Of a DNA stretch of 64,000 nt, positions 1 to 10,325 are shown piece after piece. Each line of letters begins with the position of its first letter. The first letter of the stretch is position 1. The notes beneath the pieces are model-generated. The model did not search any database and was not told the DNA's origin. It was given only the letters and a program-made list of their open reading frames with translations. The stretch covers positions 248,001-312,000 of the forward strand of contig NZ_FTMX01000002.1 in the NCBI RefSeq assembly GCF_900156045.1, given 5' to 3'. Source of the stretch: Peribacillus simplex (GTDB lineage: Bacteria > Bacillota > Bacilli > Bacillales > DSM-1321). Made by a program: the position numbers and the translations under genes.

Positions 1-868
1 CACCTACGTTAATATCCTCCATACCAGAAACGGCAATTAAATCACCGGCAACGGCTTCTTGGATTTCAACTTTCTTCAAGCCAATATAACCAAAGATTTT
101 CGTTACACGGAATTGTTTAACCGTCCCATCAAGTTTCATTAATGAAACTTGTTGACCAACATGCATTTTACCGCGGAATACACGGCCAACCCCGATACGT
201 CCTACATAATCATTATAGTCAAGTAAAGCCACTTGGAATTGAAGCGGTTCATCTGAGTTATCAATTGGTGCTGGGATCGTTTCGACGATTGTTTCGAAAA
301 GTGGGGTCATGTCTTTTTCTTGTTTAGTAGGATCTGAATCCAAGCTTGCAGTACCTGCAATACCTGAAGTGAAGACTACTGGGAATTCTAACTGTTCTTC
401 TTCAGCTCCTAGTTCGATGAATAAGTCAATTACTTCATCGACCACTTCATTCGGACGTGCAGAATCTTTATCGATTTTGTTCACGACAACGATTGGTGTA
501 ATCTTTTGTTCCAATGCTTTTTTCAACACAAAGCGAGTTTGCGGCATACAGCCTTCATATGCATCAACAACAAGAAGAACGCCATCAACCATTTTCATGA
601 TCCGTTCCACTTCACCTCCAAAGTCGGCATGACCAGGTGTATCCAAAATATTGATTCTTGTATCTTGGTATTGAACTGCTGTATTTTTCGCAAGAATCGT
701 GATTCCGCGTTCTTTTTCAATCGCATTAGAATCCATCGCACGTTCTTCCACATGTTCATTTTCACGGAAAGTACCAGATTGCTTAAGCAACTGATCCACT
801 AACGTCGTTTTACCATGGTCAACGTGGGCAATGATGGCTATATTACGAATATTTTCTCTTAATTTCAA
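1..868 (-). CDS. typA: TypA/BipA ribosome-associated GTPase (N-terminal part; C-terminus outside window)
   Basis: Translational GTPase of the elongation-factor family that binds ribosomes and helps 50S assembly and stress adaptation. The visible 289 residues show the G1 P-loop AHVDHGKT at about residues 14-21, the G3 motif DTPGHADF, the G4 motif NKID, and the start of domain II. The start is a TTG codon at 868: an AGGAG site lies 8 bases upstream, and the first residues (LKLRENIRN) match the usual TypA N-terminus. The rest of the protein runs off the left edge. Next to ylaF this matches the B. subtilis ylaF-ylaG order. Identification is firm; the start codon is fairly firm. Confidence 0.95.
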   Translation of the reverse strand, partial: MKLRENIRNIAIIAHVDHGKTTLVDQLLKQSGTFRENEHVEERAMDSNAIEKERGITILAKNTAVQYQDTRINILDTPGHADFGGEVERIMKMVDGVLLVVDAYEGCMPQTRFVLKKALEQKITPIVVVNKIDKDSARPNEVVDEVIDLFIELGAEEEQLEFPVVFTSGIAGTASLDSDPTKQEKDMTPLFETIVETIPAPIDNSDEPLQFQVALLDYNDYVGRIGVGRVFRGKMHVGQQVSLMKLDGTVKQFRVTKIFGYIGLKKVEIQEAVAGDLIAVSGMEDINVG

Positions 869-992
869 AAAATTCACTCCTAAAAAAGTTTGTGTATAAC
901 GTATCACTAGTATTAGCTTACATATTATATCACAAACATACTAGAAACAAATACAGAAATTATGTACAATAGATATATTAGGGGTGATATTA

Positions 993-1175
993 ATGAACAT
1001 TAAATGGAATTTCTTAATATTAGCGGTATTGGCAACAGCCAGCATTGGCTCCATTGGCATCTTCATTGCTGAAAAGAGCTTGATTGGAATATTAGCTGCA
1101 ATCGTCATTCTTTGCGGAATCATGGGGTTCGGTTTCACTCAGAAGAAGAAATTACGCGAAGCCGGAAAGTTATAA
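993..1175 (+). CDS. ylaF: YlaF-type small two-helix membrane protein (DUF5325-like)
   Basis: A 60-residue protein with two hydrophobic helices (about residues 5-24 and 28-47) separated by a short loop, ending in a basic tail (KKKLREAGKL) that should stay cytoplasmic. The function is unknown; the family is conserved in Bacillus beside typA, as here, divergently arranged. A longer reading from GTG at 984 is possible, but AGGGG at 980-984 is 8 bases from the ATG at 993, so I chose 993. A strong terminator follows directly. Confidence 0.8.
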   Translation: MNIKWNFLILAVLATASIGSIGIFIAEKSLIGILAAIVILCGIMGFGFTQKKKLREAGKL

Positions 1176-1181
1176 TATAAA

Positions 1182-1209
1182 AACTCGCTGACAGACAGCG
1201 AGTTTTTTT
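1182..1209 (+). terminator. Rho-independent terminator after ylaF
   Basis: Nine-base stem AACTCGCTG / CAGCGAGTT with an ACAGA loop and a run of T. Confidence 0.9.
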
Positions 1210-1252
1210 GTTAATTATTTCAAAATTAGCATTTTATAATTAGACCTTAATA

Positions 1253-2056
1253 CTAATTACTGGAATTTCCTGTTAAGTATTTATCGAATACTTCTTTATG
1301 GAGCCCTGGTTTAGATACGAAAAGTGAGTCACCTTTTAAAAAGTCCAATTCGTCACCTTTAATATTACTAACTTCCCCGCCCACTTCCTCAACCAGTAAA
1401 ACTCCTCCGGCAAAGTCCCAGGGCATGAGTCTCATGGTTATGTATGCATCAATCCTTCCAGCTGCGACGAAAGCAAGTTCCAATGCTGCCGAGCCATAAG
1501 AACGTGTCCCTCTTGCATCCCGAACTAGCGGTGCCAAGAGTCTCGGATCGATCCTACGGTTTTCCGTTACCCAGCTTGCATTAATTGAAATTATCGCTTT
1601 GCTTACTGATGTCGCTTCAAGAGATGGCAGCCTTTGATCATTCAGAAATGCTCCTTGCCCCTTAATCGCATGATATAGTTCATCACTAAATACATCGTAA
1701 ACCATGCCGATCTTTCCGATGCCATCCACATAAACCCCAAGGGATATTGCAAAATTCCTCTGTTGATGAATGAAATTCAACGTTCCATCAATTGGATCGA
1801 TGATCCACACAGTACCTTTTAGGTCTTTAATATCATTGCCCATTCCCTCTTCCCCGAATATGCGGTGTTCAGGAAAAACTTCGCCGATTTTTTCGCAAAA
1901 AAACTTTTCTATCCCCTTATCCATATTAGTAACCAAATCATTCGGATTCGTTTTCATTTCAATATTCAACTTGGTTTTAAAGGACGCCCTTAGCCTAGTT
2001 CCCGCTTCTTTCATCCATAACTTCGCATATGTATCCATTTCCTTGACCGATGCCAT
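1253..2056 (-). CDS. yktC: Inositol monophosphatase family protein (SuhB/YktC-like)
   Basis: A 267-residue Mg2+-dependent phosphatase of the IMPase/FBPase/CysQ fold. The metal-binding motifs are all present: GEE at 68-70, DPIDGT at 87-92 and WDFAGG at about 214-219. Family members hydrolyse inositol-1-phosphate or related phosphomonoesters such as 3'-phosphoadenosine phosphates; the sequence does not decide the substrate. The ATG at 2056 has a GGGGAT ribosome site. It is a single-gene unit convergent with ylaF and corresponds by position to B. subtilis yktC. Confidence 0.88.
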   Translation of the reverse strand: MASVKEMDTYAKLWMKEAGTRLRASFKTKLNIEMKTNPNDLVTNMDKGIEKFFCEKIGEVFPEHRIFGEEGMGNDIKDLKGTVWIIDPIDGTLNFIHQQRNFAISLGVYVDGIGKIGMVYDVFSDELYHAIKGQGAFLNDQRLPSLEATSVSKAIISINASWVTENRRIDPRLLAPLVRDARGTRSYGSAALELAFVAAGRIDAYITMRLMPWDFAGGVLLVEEVGGEVSNIKGDELDFLKGDSLFVSKPGLHKEVFDKYLTGNSSN

Positions 2057-2257
2057 TATAATATCCCCGTCCTTTATGATCAGAAACTACATTAAAATGA
2101 TCCTCTTCTAAAGATTAAAGCAAATATAGCTTGCCTTCAAGTTTTTAACATCTTAATTTTTCCATTTTTTTTAACATTATCACTTTGACTTAACGTTTCC
2201 CTTCCTTATTAAAAGGACCCGCCAAAATAAAATACTACTTATATATTGGGCATTTAA

Positions 2258-2302
2258 TGAAAAACGGACACATTATTTTTTAATAAAATAATGTGTCCGT
2301 TC
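2258..2302 (-). terminator. Long hairpin terminator downstream of the ykzI-like gene
   Basis: AACGGACACATTATTTT pairs with AAAATAATGTGTCCGTT, a very long near-perfect stem. On the minus strand it is followed by a T run, so it should end the ykzI-like transcript. Apart from this hairpin I see nothing in the 2057-2382 gap. Confidence 0.75.
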
Positions 2303-2382
2303 ATCTATAATAAAATTCCTTGTATTGAAATTGATTCATTTCCTTTATTCATTCTCCTTCAAGATCTCTGCAGCCAATCATA

Positions 2383-2580
2383 TTACAAGGCTTTCAGTTT
2401 CAACAATTCCAAGCGGATGCGTTCTAGCCTTTGCTTGCATTGTGACCTCTTTTGGTCATTCTCTTCACCGATTGCTTCAAAAAGGGTTGCTAATTCATAG
2501 TCCATTTCCATCCTTAACACTGCAGCTCTATGTCTTTCAACTTCTTTAGCTTTTAATGCTTGGTTCATGACTTGTTTCAT
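2383..2580 (-). CDS. ykzI: YkzI-like small helical protein
   Basis: A 65-residue soluble protein rich in Lys, Glu, Arg and Leu, predicted almost entirely helical and probably coiled coil (residues about 5-60). I recognise no enzymatic motif. It lies between the yktB and yktC homologues exactly where B. subtilis has ykzI, and that is the main basis for the name. The upstream ATG at 2589 sits almost on the GGGAG site; the ATG at 2580 is 10 bases from it and is preferred. Confidence 0.6.
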   Translation of the reverse strand: MKQVMNQALKAKEVERHRAAVLRMEMDYELATLFEAIGEENDQKRSQCKQRLERIRLELLKLKAL

Positions 2581-2775
2581 AATTAACATTCTCCCTTCAT
2601 CAATTAACGTAATTTTCTGAATTTATCTTATCATATGACTTCCTACCTCAAATAGCAACTAATTTGTGTTATAACCTATACGGAAAATTTACATTGCCAA
2701 CCCAAATCGTATTTTTTAAATTTTACTTTTACTTATGCTACAATATGTGCAGATATTACGGTAGGAGAGATGAAA

Positions 2776-3396
2776 ATGAATATAGCAAGTTTTACAGCAG
2801 ATGATTTTGATGTTTTTAAAATTGATGGATTGGAACCGCGCATGGATGCTTTAAAAGAACGGATCCAGCCCAAATTACAAGCACTTGGAGAACACTTTTC
2901 TCAAAAACTGTCAGTTATGACCGGCGATGATATGCACCCTCACGTTGCAAAGCATGCCAGACGGTCAGTGAATCCTCCTAAAGATACTTGGGTTGCTTTC
3001 GCTGCCAATAGCAGAGGTTATAAAATGATGCCGCATTTCCAAATCGGGTTATGGGAAACGCATATGTTCATCTGGTATGCCGTGATTTATGAAGCCCCTA
3101 ATAAAACGGAAATCGGAAAGCGACTGGAGCAGCAGGCAGCCAAATTAGTGAATAGCATTCCCTCCCATTATGTATGGTCAATGGACCATACAAAACCTGA
3201 TGTCATCACCCATGGTAATCTTGGAGTAGATGATTTGAATTCAATGTTCACCCGCTTGCAAACTGTAAAAAAAGCCGAAATCCTTTGCGGTATAAAAATT
3301 TCCCGTGATGACGCCATTAAGTTAAAAGATGATGATTTCATTCAAACCATTCAAGATGGGTTTGAACATCTTTTACCCTTATATCAATTGAATTAA
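2776..3396 (+). CDS. yktB: DUF1054 family protein YktB
   Basis: A 206-residue soluble protein of the UPF0637/DUF1054 family, found across Bacillus and Staphylococcus; the molecular function is not established. The sequence shows the typical start (ASFTADDFDVFKIDGLEPRMDAL), a central HVAKHARRSVNPPKDTWVAF block and the conserved GYKMMPHFQIGLWE segment. Two in-frame ATGs exist: 2770 is only 2-3 bases from the AGGAG site, 2776 is 8 bases away, so 2776 is chosen. It is a single-gene unit convergent with the trp operon, sharing a terminator with it. Confidence 0.88.
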   Translation: MNIASFTADDFDVFKIDGLEPRMDALKERIQPKLQALGEHFSQKLSVMTGDDMHPHVAKHARRSVNPPKDTWVAFAANSRGYKMMPHFQIGLWETHMFIWYAVIYEAPNKTEIGKRLEQQAAKLVNSIPSHYVWSMDHTKPDVITHGNLGVDDLNSMFTRLQTVKKAEILCGIKISRDDAIKLKDDDFIQTIQDGFEHLLPLYQLN

Positions 3397-3443
3397 ACAC
3401 AGTTGCTTCGTATTCGGATTGAATATCGGATGCTTTCAATTAG

Positions 3444-3475
3444 AAAAAAGGAGAGCCTTGACGGCTCTCCTTTCC
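3444..3475. terminator. Bidirectional terminator between yktB and trpA
   Basis: Stem AAAGGAGAGCC / GGCTCTCCTTT with a five-base loop. The minus strand reads into six T residues, ending the trp operon; the plus strand has a shorter T run and can end yktB. Confidence 0.85.
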
Positions 3476-4254
3476 TATTTTTGCACGACTCCTTTGCTTG
3501 CTTGTATCAAATCACCAATTTGATCTTCCTTACCTGTCTCGAAGCATTCGATGATCTTGCTGCCGACAATGACACCATCGCAGTATTGTATTGCATCACG
3601 GACATGATTTGGCGTCGATATGCCGAAACCAGCAAGAACGGGAACCGGACTTATCTCTTTTACCTTCTTTAAATAGCCTCCAAGTTCTTCCCCAAAGGCG
3701 TCACGGGCACCCGTAATGCCTTTGACTGTAACTGCGTAGATGAATCCCTCCGCCCCTGCAGTAATCTCAGTGATACGTTCTTTCGAAGACGTGAGTGTCA
3801 CAAGTCGGATAAGAACGATCCCTGCAGTTTTGATTGATGAAAAGATGGCTTCTTCCTCAATCGGTAAATCGGGGATGATGCACCCGGAAATCCCTGCATT
3901 GAGACAATCATTCGTAAACTCTTTAAGTCCATATGCCAGGATTGAATTCGTATATCCCATCAAAATAATCGGGATGGTCACTTCATTTTTGATCTCCATT
4001 ACTTTTTTCAGGACATCTTTTAAAGTTGTTCCATTTTCCAAAGATCTGATGCCGGCTTGTTGGATAACCGGTCCATCAGCAACAGGGTCAGAGAATGGTA
4101 TGCCTAGTTCAACGGCAGTCGCACCGCTTTTTTCAAGGAAAAGAAGCTGGCTCTTTAACCGTTCAAGCCCTCCATCCCCTGCCATAATATAAGGGATGAA
4201 TGCTTTTTCCTTCTTTGTTTGACATTCTTCAAGCGCATTTGTTAATTTATTCAT
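3475..4254 (-). CDS. trpA: Tryptophan synthase alpha chain
   Basis: Cleaves indole-3-glycerol phosphate to indole and glyceraldehyde-3-phosphate; indole is channelled to TrpB in the alpha2-beta2 complex. The protein has 259 residues, usual for the family. The catalytic Glu49 and Asp60 fall at the standard numbers in [16 protein letters not shown] when the ATG at 4254 is used. A GTG at 4260 is also in frame but is only 2 bases from the G-rich ribosome site, against 8 for the ATG. It is the last gene of the operon and overlaps the end of trpB by 8 bases, which suggests translational coupling. Confidence 0.96.
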   Translation of the reverse strand: MNKLTNALEECQTKKEKAFIPYIMAGDGGLERLKSQLLFLEKSGATAVELGIPFSDPVADGPVIQQAGIRSLENGTTLKDVLKKVMEIKNEVTIPIILMGYTNSILAYGLKEFTNDCLNAGISGCIIPDLPIEEEAIFSSIKTAGIVLIRLVTLTSSKERITEITAGAEGFIYAVTVKGITGARDAFGEELGGYLKKVKEISPVPVLAGFGISTPNHVRDAIQYCDGVIVGSKIIECFETGKEDQIGDLIQASKGVVQK

Positions 4255-5452
4255 GTTCACTACCCCCCATCAATGATTGGACCGTTTCAACATCCTTATC
4301 ACCACGGCCGGACAGGCAAATGACCAGCCCTGTTCCTTTCTCCATTTCTTTAGCAAGCTTTAAACCGTAGGAAATGGCATGTGAACTTTCTAACGCAGGG
4401 ATGATCCCTTCCTCCCTAGAAAGCATCGCTAGAGCTTCCAAGGCTTCATCATCGGTTACAGAAGTATATTCCACCCGATTTGTATCTTTTAAGTAACTAT
4501 GTTCAGGCCCTACCCCTGGATAATCCAACCCTGCTGAAATTGAATGTGCCTCCTGGATCTGACCGTCCTCGTTCTGCAATACATACATGAATGCCCCGTG
4601 GAGCACCCCTGGTTTCCCCTTCGTCAAACTTGAAGCATGTAATGGTGTTTCAAGTCCATGCCCTGCCGCTTCCACTCCGTATAATTTTACCGTTTCATCC
4701 TCAATGAAGGGATAAAACATTCCCATTGCATTACTTCCTCCGCCTATGCAAGCGACCACTGCATCCGGTAGGGAATGAACCGCCTCTGAATATTGACGCT
4801 TTGTTTCATTCCCTATCACGCTTTGAAAATCACGTACAATGACGGGGAATGGATGCGGACCAAGAACTGATCCCATTATATAATGGGTGTCATCCACATT
4901 CGCCACCCAATATCGTAACGCCTCATTCACTGCATCCTTCAGTGTTCCGCTTCCTTGTGATACAGATATGACCTTGGCTCCCAGAAGCTCCATCCTGAAT
5001 ACATTCAATTTCTGTCTCCTGATATCTTCTTCTCCCATAAAGATGATGCATTCCAACTTCAGCAAAGCACACACAGTCGCCGTTGCAACCCCATGCTGTC
5101 CTGCACCCGTTTCAGCAATCACCTTTTTCTTGCCCATTTTCAGAGTCAGCAAAGCCTGACCGATCGTATTATTTATTTTGTGTGCTCCGGTATGATTCAA
5201 GTCTTCCCGCTTCAGATAAATATCTGCACCACCAGCAAGTCTCGTCAAGTTCTCCGCAAAATAAAGTGGTGTTTCCCGACCGATATATTGTTTCAGGTAA
5301 TAATTTAGCTGCCTTTGGAATTCAGGATCATTTTTAGATTGATCATATACTTCTTCAAGCTCCGTAATCGCCGCCATTAAAGTTTCCGGAACGAAACGGC
5401 CTCCATACGCTCCAAAATGTCCAGTTTTATCAGGCTGTGTATAAGTGTTCAT
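4247..5452 (-). CDS. trpB: Tryptophan synthase beta chain
   Basis: PLP enzyme condensing indole with serine to give tryptophan, in complex with TrpA. It has 401 residues. The PLP Lys is K92 in HTGAHKINN, and the phosphate-binding GGGSNAMG lies at about 237-244. An upstream in-frame ATG at 5491 lies inside trpF; the ATG at 5452 has AGAGG nine bases upstream and begins 4 bases after the trpF stop, so it is preferred. This is the ordinary TrpB1 type of a trpBA pair. Confidence 0.97.
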   Translation of the reverse strand: MNTYTQPDKTGHFGAYGGRFVPETLMAAITELEEVYDQSKNDPEFQRQLNYYLKQYIGRETPLYFAENLTRLAGGADIYLKREDLNHTGAHKINNTIGQALLTLKMGKKKVIAETGAGQHGVATATVCALLKLECIIFMGEEDIRRQKLNVFRMELLGAKVISVSQGSGTLKDAVNEALRYWVANVDDTHYIMGSVLGPHPFPVIVRDFQSVIGNETKRQYSEAVHSLPDAVVACIGGGSNAMGMFYPFIEDETVKLYGVEAAGHGLETPLHASSLTKGKPGVLHGAFMYVLQNEDGQIQEAHSISAGLDYPGVGPEHSYLKDTNRVEYTSVTDDEALEALAMLSREEGIIPALESSHAISYGLKLAKEMEKGTGLVICLSGRGDKDVETVQSLMGGSEHE

Positions 5453-5456
5453 CAAT

Positions 5457-6071
5457 TCATTCCTCTTTTCCGGCTGTATATTTTGCCTCATTAATAAATG
5501 CCTTTATTTTTACGGCATCTTTTAATCCGTTTGTTTCAACGCCGCTGGCTACGTCAACTGCGAATGGTGAAACGGCATCAATCGCTTTTCCCACATTTTC
5601 CGGAGTCAGCCCACCCGCTAGAATCACTTTCCCCGGTGGCAGATCCGCCTTTCCGATCATATCCCAATCCAAAGTCAATCCCTTTCCGGATGAACTCTTA
5701 GGAAGATCTACTAATAGATAATCTGCTGGGTATTCATGAAGGTTTTCAAGGTCTTTCTCTGAACTGACGGCAACGGCCTTGATCACCGGTAGGGGCATTC
5801 TGCGGGCAAAGCCGGCAGACTCGTTTCCATGAAGCTGGATATAATCCAACCCTGCAATTTCAGCACTTTTTATCACTTCTTGTTCAGTTTGATTGGCAAA
5901 CACTCCAACTTTTTTAACCTGTCCAGCCAGATTCGCACCGATTTCTCCTACTATCTCTGGCTCAACCTTCCTGCTACTCTCGGCAAAAATGAAACCAATG
6001 AAGTCTGCCCCGGAACTAACGGCAGTCTGAGCGGCTGCCAATGTCTTTATCCCACAGATTTTCACTAACAT
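5457..6071 (-). CDS. trpF: Phosphoribosylanthranilate isomerase
   Basis: Amadori rearrangement of N-(5'-phosphoribosyl)anthranilate to CdRP, the third step of the tryptophan pathway. It is a 204-residue (beta/alpha)8 barrel with the start motif VKICGIKT holding the catalytic Cys, DYIQLHGNE in the middle and the phosphate-binding region [10 protein letters not shown]. The ATG at 6071 has AAGGAG six bases upstream. It sits in the operon between trpC (10-base gap) and trpB (4-base gap). Confidence 0.96.
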   Translation of the reverse strand: MLVKICGIKTLAAAQTAVSSGADFIGFIFAESSRKVEPEIVGEIGANLAGQVKKVGVFANQTEQEVIKSAEIAGLDYIQLHGNESAGFARRMPLPVIKAVAVSSEKDLENLHEYPADYLLVDLPKSSSGKGLTLDWDMIGKADLPPGKVILAGGLTPENVGKAIDAVSPFAVDVASGVETNGLKDAVKIKAFINEAKYTAGKEE

Positions 6072-6081
6072 ATTAATCTCC

Positions 6082-6858
6082 TTATATACTCATTTGCAGT
6101 TCGGCCATCTTGTGAGGAAGATTTGATGCAGTCATCAGTGTCTCACCGACTAAAATCGCTTTTGCACCAGCTTCCTTCACACGCATCACGTCTTCTTTTG
6201 TTTTGATTCCACTTTCACTGATAATGATATGGCGTTTTGGATCAAGTAACTTCGCCAGTCGTTCCGTTACAGACAAATCCACTTTGAAGGTCTTTAAATT
6301 CCGATTGTTAATCCCTATTAGCTCTGCATTCAGCTCTAGAGCCCGTTCCAATTCGGCTTCATCATGGACTTCCGTCAATACTTCAAGCCCTTTTCTTTTT
6401 GCATATTGATATAATTCATGAAGGCGTTCTTTAGAAAGTGCTGCCACAATCAATAGAATGATAGTGGCACCAGCTTGATGGGCGCGATCGATTTGGACCT
6501 CATCGATGATGAAATCTTTGCACAACCTGGGAATCCGTATGGCCTCGCTTACGATTCTCAAATCTGCAATTGATCCTTTAAAGAAAACCTCATCCGTCAA
6601 TACGGATATCGCTGCCGCTCCGCCACTTTCATATGAAAGGGCCTGCTCGATCGGATCTACATTGATTTTAATGTCCCCTTTTGAAGGGGAAGCCCGTTTT
6701 ATTTCCGCGATAACCGCCATTGATTTCGCCGTTTTCAAATTTTCCACCAAAGATGGTCTGACTATGTTGATCATTACCGAATCATCTAAGCCCATTTCTT
6801 TTAATTTTGTGACTTCCACCTTTTTCTGTTCGATGATTTTCGTTAAGATATTTTCCAT
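6082..6858 (-). CDS. trpC: Indole-3-glycerol phosphate synthase
   Basis: Closes the indole ring of CdRP to form indole-3-glycerol phosphate. It is a 258-residue barrel enzyme. The signature VIAEIKRASPSKGDI lies at about 49-63 (catalytic Lys and Glu), the second catalytic Lys is in RLCKDFIIDE, and GINNRNLKTF and ISESGIKT follow. TrpC is not fused to TrpF here. The ATG overlaps the trpD stop codon by one base (TAATG), so the two are coupled. Confidence 0.97.
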   Translation of the reverse strand: MENILTKIIEQKKVEVTKLKEMGLDDSVMINIVRPSLVENLKTAKSMAVIAEIKRASPSKGDIKINVDPIEQALSYESGGAAAISVLTDEVFFKGSIADLRIVSEAIRIPRLCKDFIIDEVQIDRAHQAGATIILLIVAALSKERLHELYQYAKRKGLEVLTEVHDEAELERALELNAELIGINNRNLKTFKVDLSVTERLAKLLDPKRHIIISESGIKTKEDVMRVKEAGAKAILVGETLMTASNLPHKMAELQMSI

Positions 6859-7880
6859 TACATGACCACCTTATTTCTATTGCCATAAGCAATCAGATTT
6901 TCTAACTTTGCAAGTGCCGATCCGCTATCAATGCTTTCTTTGGCCATGGAGATTCCTTTTTTGATCGTTGCTGCCGTACCATGTGCGTATAATCCCAATC
7001 CAGCATTCAATAAAACGGTATCACGATAAGCCCCTTTTTCCCCTTTGAGAAGCCTAAGCATGATATCGGCATTTTGTTTTGCGTCACCGCCGCGGATGGC
7101 ATCATTTCCGTAAACCGGAAGATCCACTTCTTCAGGGTGCAGCGTAAATGGGATAATATCCCCCTGCTCCAAAAGCACGAGTGAATTTTCACCCTGTAGG
7201 CTCGCTTCATCCATAAACCCTGCACCATTTATCACGACCGCGCGTTTCCTGCCTAATTTATGTAGGACTTCCGCAAAAAGCTCGAGCATATCACGTCGAT
7301 TAATTCCCATTAATTGCGTGTCGAGTTGGACTGGATTTGTCAGAGGACCGATTAGATTAAATATCGTCGGGATTTTCAGTTCTTTTCTCACTTTCATTAT
7401 CCGTGCAATATTGGGGTGGACCGATGGGGCAAATAAGAATGTGATCCCATTTTCCTCCAATAGTTCTTTTAACATGTCAGGCTCCAAGTATAAATTAACA
7501 CCTAATTCTTCCAATACATCCGCACTGCCCGTTTTGCTTGAGATGCTGCGGTTTCCATGTTTGGCAACCTTGACACCAGCCCCGGCAAGCACGAAGGCTG
7601 ATGCTGTACTTATATTGAAGCTTTGCGACCCATCTCCCCCCGTTCCGCAATTATCCATAACATTAAGCGAACTTGTTCGTACACTTCTTGCTTCTTTTCT
7701 CATGACCCTGACAAGGCTTGCTATTTCACCTGCCGTTTCCCCTTTGGATTTAAGGGCAATAATGAAAGCTGCCATCTCGCTTTCGGTGATATCTTTAGAA
7801 AATAACGCTTGGGCTGCTCTGCTCATCTCTTCTTCCGTCAATGTTTGACGCTCTGCTAACTTCGCTAAATACTCCTTCAC
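6858..7880 (-). CDS. trpD: Anthranilate phosphoribosyltransferase
   Basis: Transfers phosphoribosyl from PRPP to anthranilate. It has 340 residues, with the PRPP-binding glycine motif [15 protein letters not shown] at about 78-92, [21 protein letters not shown] and the anthranilate-side region near [12 protein letters not shown]. The start is GTG at 7880, 6 bases from GGGGGAG. It is 27 bases downstream of trpG and overlaps trpC by one base. It is not fused to the amidotransferase. Confidence 0.97.
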   Translation of the reverse strand: MKEYLAKLAERQTLTEEEMSRAAQALFSKDITESEMAAFIIALKSKGETAGEIASLVRVMRKEARSVRTSSLNVMDNCGTGGDGSQSFNISTASAFVLAGAGVKVAKHGNRSISSKTGSADVLEELGVNLYLEPDMLKELLEENGITFLFAPSVHPNIARIMKVRKELKIPTIFNLIGPLTNPVQLDTQLMGINRRDMLELFAEVLHKLGRKRAVVINGAGFMDEASLQGENSLVLLEQGDIIPFTLHPEEVDLPVYGNDAIRGGDAKQNADIMLRLLKGEKGAYRDTVLLNAGLGLYAHGTAATIKKGISMAKESIDSGSALAKLENLIAYGNRNKVVM

Positions 7881-7907
7881 CGCTAACTCCCCCAGTCGTT
7901 TATTGTT

Positions 7908-8513
7908 TTATAAGATGGATTGTTCCTTCTCAGATTGGAATGTTCCCGCAATCTCATAAAATTGATGTAATAATTCCTTGCCGATTTTCGTCCCTATTGA
8001 TTCAGGGTGGAACTGTAAACCGTAAAGCGGGAAGTCTTGATGTTTCAGGGCCATGATTTCCCCATCATCCAGTGCTACTGCCGTTACATTCAGTTCATTT
8101 GGCAAGCTCGCCCTTTCAACTACAAGGGAATGGTAACGCATTACCGGGAATTGTAAGTCCTGTTTGGCAAATACACCTGTTCCATCATGTTCGATAATCG
8201 ATGTTTTCCCATGCATGATTTGTTTCGCCCCAACCACATTCGCACCAAAAACTGCCCCAATGGCCTGATGCCCCAAACAAATGCCTAATAGCGGAACTTT
8301 TTCATAAAAATTACGGATGATTTCCATACTGATACCAGCATCTTCCGGCCTGCCTGGTCCCGGGGAAATGACGATTGCCATGGGATTCAGTTCCTCAATT
8401 TCCGCAAGGGTGATTTCGTCATTCCTTTTTACTATGATTTCTTTTTCCACTTCTCCTAAATATTGATAAAGGTTATAAGTGAACGAGTCATAGTTATCAA
8501 TTAATAGAATCAT
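7908..8513 (-). CDS. trpG: Anthranilate synthase component II (glutamine amidotransferase)
   Basis: Class I glutamine amidotransferase supplying ammonia to TrpE. It has 201 residues, with the oxyanion region VISPGPGRPEDAG at about 48-60, the nucleophile Cys79 in GICLGHQAIG and the catalytic His-Glu pair in QFHPESIGT. It overlaps trpE by 4 bases (ATGA). In B. subtilis the trp operon lacks this gene and uses PabA from the folate operon; here the operon is self-sufficient. A shared role in p-aminobenzoate synthesis cannot be excluded, but position favours TrpG. Confidence 0.94.
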   Translation of the reverse strand: MILLIDNYDSFTYNLYQYLGEVEKEIIVKRNDEITLAEIEELNPMAIVISPGPGRPEDAGISMEIIRNFYEKVPLLGICLGHQAIGAVFGANVVGAKQIMHGKTSIIEHDGTGVFAKQDLQFPVMRYHSLVVERASLPNELNVTAVALDDGEIMALKHQDFPLYGLQFHPESIGTKIGKELLHQFYEIAGTFQSEKEQSIL

Positions 8514-9904
8514 TTTGTGTGAACCTCCATTAAAGCGCGTGCTTTATTTTGTGTTTCTTCAAATTCCGTTTTTGGATCTGAATCATATACTATTCCTGCC
8601 CCTGCCTGGACATAGGCCTTGCCCTCTTTAATGATCATCGTCCTAATGGCTAAAGCCATATCAAGATCCCCTCCAAAACCTATGAACCCTATCGAGCCCG
8701 AATACATCCCCCTTTTACAATTTTCAAGTTGATTGATCAGCTCCATTGCCCTGATTTTAGGAGCACCTGAGACTGTTCCGGCAGGGAGGCAGACCGTCAA
8801 CGCATCTAAACTCGTGAACCCTTCCCTAAGCTTTCCGCTAACCTTAGAAGCAATATGCATGACATGCTGATATCTTTGAATTTCCATTTCCTCGGTAAGG
8901 TGGATTGAACCGATTTCGCAAACCCTGCCAAGATCATTCCTACCCAAATCAACAAGCATCTTATGCTCGGCAAGTTCCTTTTCATCCATCAGCAGGCTTT
9001 TTTCGAAGCCTTTATCTTCTTCATCCGTTTTCCCTCTCGGTCTTGTACCGGCAATGGGATTAACATGAACCAATCCTGATGAAACACTGATCAAACTTTC
9101 AGGAGACGACCCAATAATTGTATAGTCACCAAATTCTATATAGAACATATAAGGAGAGGGGTTGGCTAAACGCAAACGACGGTAGGCATCGAAAGGCTCC
9201 CCATCGAAGTCCGCTTTGAACCTTTGTGATAAAACAACTTGGAACACTTCACCAGCTATAATCGCTGATTTAACTTCAAGGACCATTTTCTCAAATTCAT
9301 CCTGACTGAAATTCGATTTGAATTCCAAATATTCCGACGATATTTCCTTTGACGGTTTGCTTGCCTGATTGATTTTTTCCTTCATCCCCAATAAACTTTT
9401 TTCACTATCTTCTTCCGCAGTCAAAAGATGGATCTTCTGCAGAACATGATCGAATATATACAGTTCTTTATAAAAGAGAAAATGAGCATCAGGCATTTGC
9501 AGAGAATCAGGAGGCACAGGACCTATATTTTCATACAAACGAATGATGTCATAGCCCATATATCCGATTGCACCACCGTTAAATGGCGGAAGATGTATGG
9601 GAGCCTCTCCTATCTCCACTAATAACTCATTTTTTAGAAACTCGATGATATTGATGTTCTTTACAATTTGATCACCTGTTTCAGTATCTTTCACATTTAC
9701 TTGGCCAGCAAGTGAAGTCACCTCCAGATAAGGTTTTGAACCTAGATAGGAGTAGCGGCCGTTGTCATGATGCGAATTCGAGCTTTCTAATAAAAACTTC
9801 TGGTAACCATCTAATTTCTGAAATATGGCAATGGGTGTGTGGATATCCCCTTCAATTGTGTCCATTTTGAAACGGAGTATTTTTTTTTCATCCAAATTAT
9901 TCAT
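8510..9904 (-). CDS. trpE: Anthranilate synthase component I
   Basis: Converts chorismate and ammonia to anthranilate, the first committed step. It has 464 residues. The N-terminal half carries the feedback region (LLESSNSHHDNGRYSYLG, containing an LLES-type tryptophan site), and the C-terminal chorismate-binding half carries PIAGTRPRG, DLGRNDLGRV, TVSGAPKIRAMELI and QAGAGIVYDSDP. The ATG at 9904 has GGGAGGG nine bases upstream. It is the first gene of the operon, behind the two T-box leaders, and overlaps trpG by 4 bases. Confidence 0.97.
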   Translation of the reverse strand: MNNLDEKKILRFKMDTIEGDIHTPIAIFQKLDGYQKFLLESSNSHHDNGRYSYLGSKPYLEVTSLAGQVNVKDTETGDQIVKNINIIEFLKNELLVEIGEAPIHLPPFNGGAIGYMGYDIIRLYENIGPVPPDSLQMPDAHFLFYKELYIFDHVLQKIHLLTAEEDSEKSLLGMKEKINQASKPSKEISSEYLEFKSNFSQDEFEKMVLEVKSAIIAGEVFQVVLSQRFKADFDGEPFDAYRRLRLANPSPYMFYIEFGDYTIIGSSPESLISVSSGLVHVNPIAGTRPRGKTDEEDKGFEKSLLMDEKELAEHKMLVDLGRNDLGRVCEIGSIHLTEEMEIQRYQHVMHIASKVSGKLREGFTSLDALTVCLPAGTVSGAPKIRAMELINQLENCKRGMYSGSIGFIGFGGDLDMALAIRTMIIKEGKAYVQAGAGIVYDSDPKTEFEETQNKARALMEVHTK

Positions 9905-10035
9905 CTCTCAATTCCCTCCCGATTCTTATTCGCTCTTATTAACCCCTAGAAGGGAAAACCCTTTTGGCCAAGTGCCGGAGTTTTCATTTCCTCTGGTTTT
10001 TGATTTTTTCTCAAAGGTATATATATTCACCAATA

Positions 10036-10300
10036 AAAAAATCCCCCGCAAACACAAATATGTGTCTGCAGAGGACGGTAAACCGCGGTGCCACCTCAAG
10101 TTGGAAAAATGCATCATTTTTCCCTCTCAAGCAAGAAATGAAGAATTCTTGCGATTACCCTTTAACGGTGGCGGCCGAGTTTCCCTACTTATTTCAAGAA
10201 ACCACTCATAAGTCCATTCATCTTTTTATATCGTACCGGTTTCCACCTATCCCGGCTCTCTGTTACGCATCTAAAAAGATTACTACTCTCATTCATAGAT
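10036..10300 (-). promoter_or_regulatory. Trp T-box leader, promoter-distal copy
   Basis: tRNA-sensing transcription attenuator. The T-box sequence GAGGTGGCACCGCGG (complement of 10083-10097) is followed by a 14-bp terminator stem (10041-10074) and a T run. Stem I upstream contains GAGAGCC, a GGTGGAAACCGGTAC element and the specifier codon UGG followed by A (complement of 10213-10216), which indicates tRNA-Trp. Uncharged tRNA-Trp should pair with the T-box bulge and allow antitermination into trpE. The 5' limit is approximate. Confidence 0.92.
10041..10074 (-). terminator. Attenuator terminator of the trpE-proximal T-box
   Basis: CCTCTGCAGACACA pairs with TGTGTTTGCGGGGG, with a four-base loop, and is followed on the minus strand by seven T residues. 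It is mutually exclusive with the T-box antiterminator just upstream. Confidence 0.88.
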
Positions 10301-10325
10301 TTAATTATCGTTTCCATAAAAACGC

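Noticed and set aside
5437..5721. Long antisense frames inside the trp, pdh and rnjA genes.
   Set aside because: They mirror the codon bias of the well-identified genes on the other strand.
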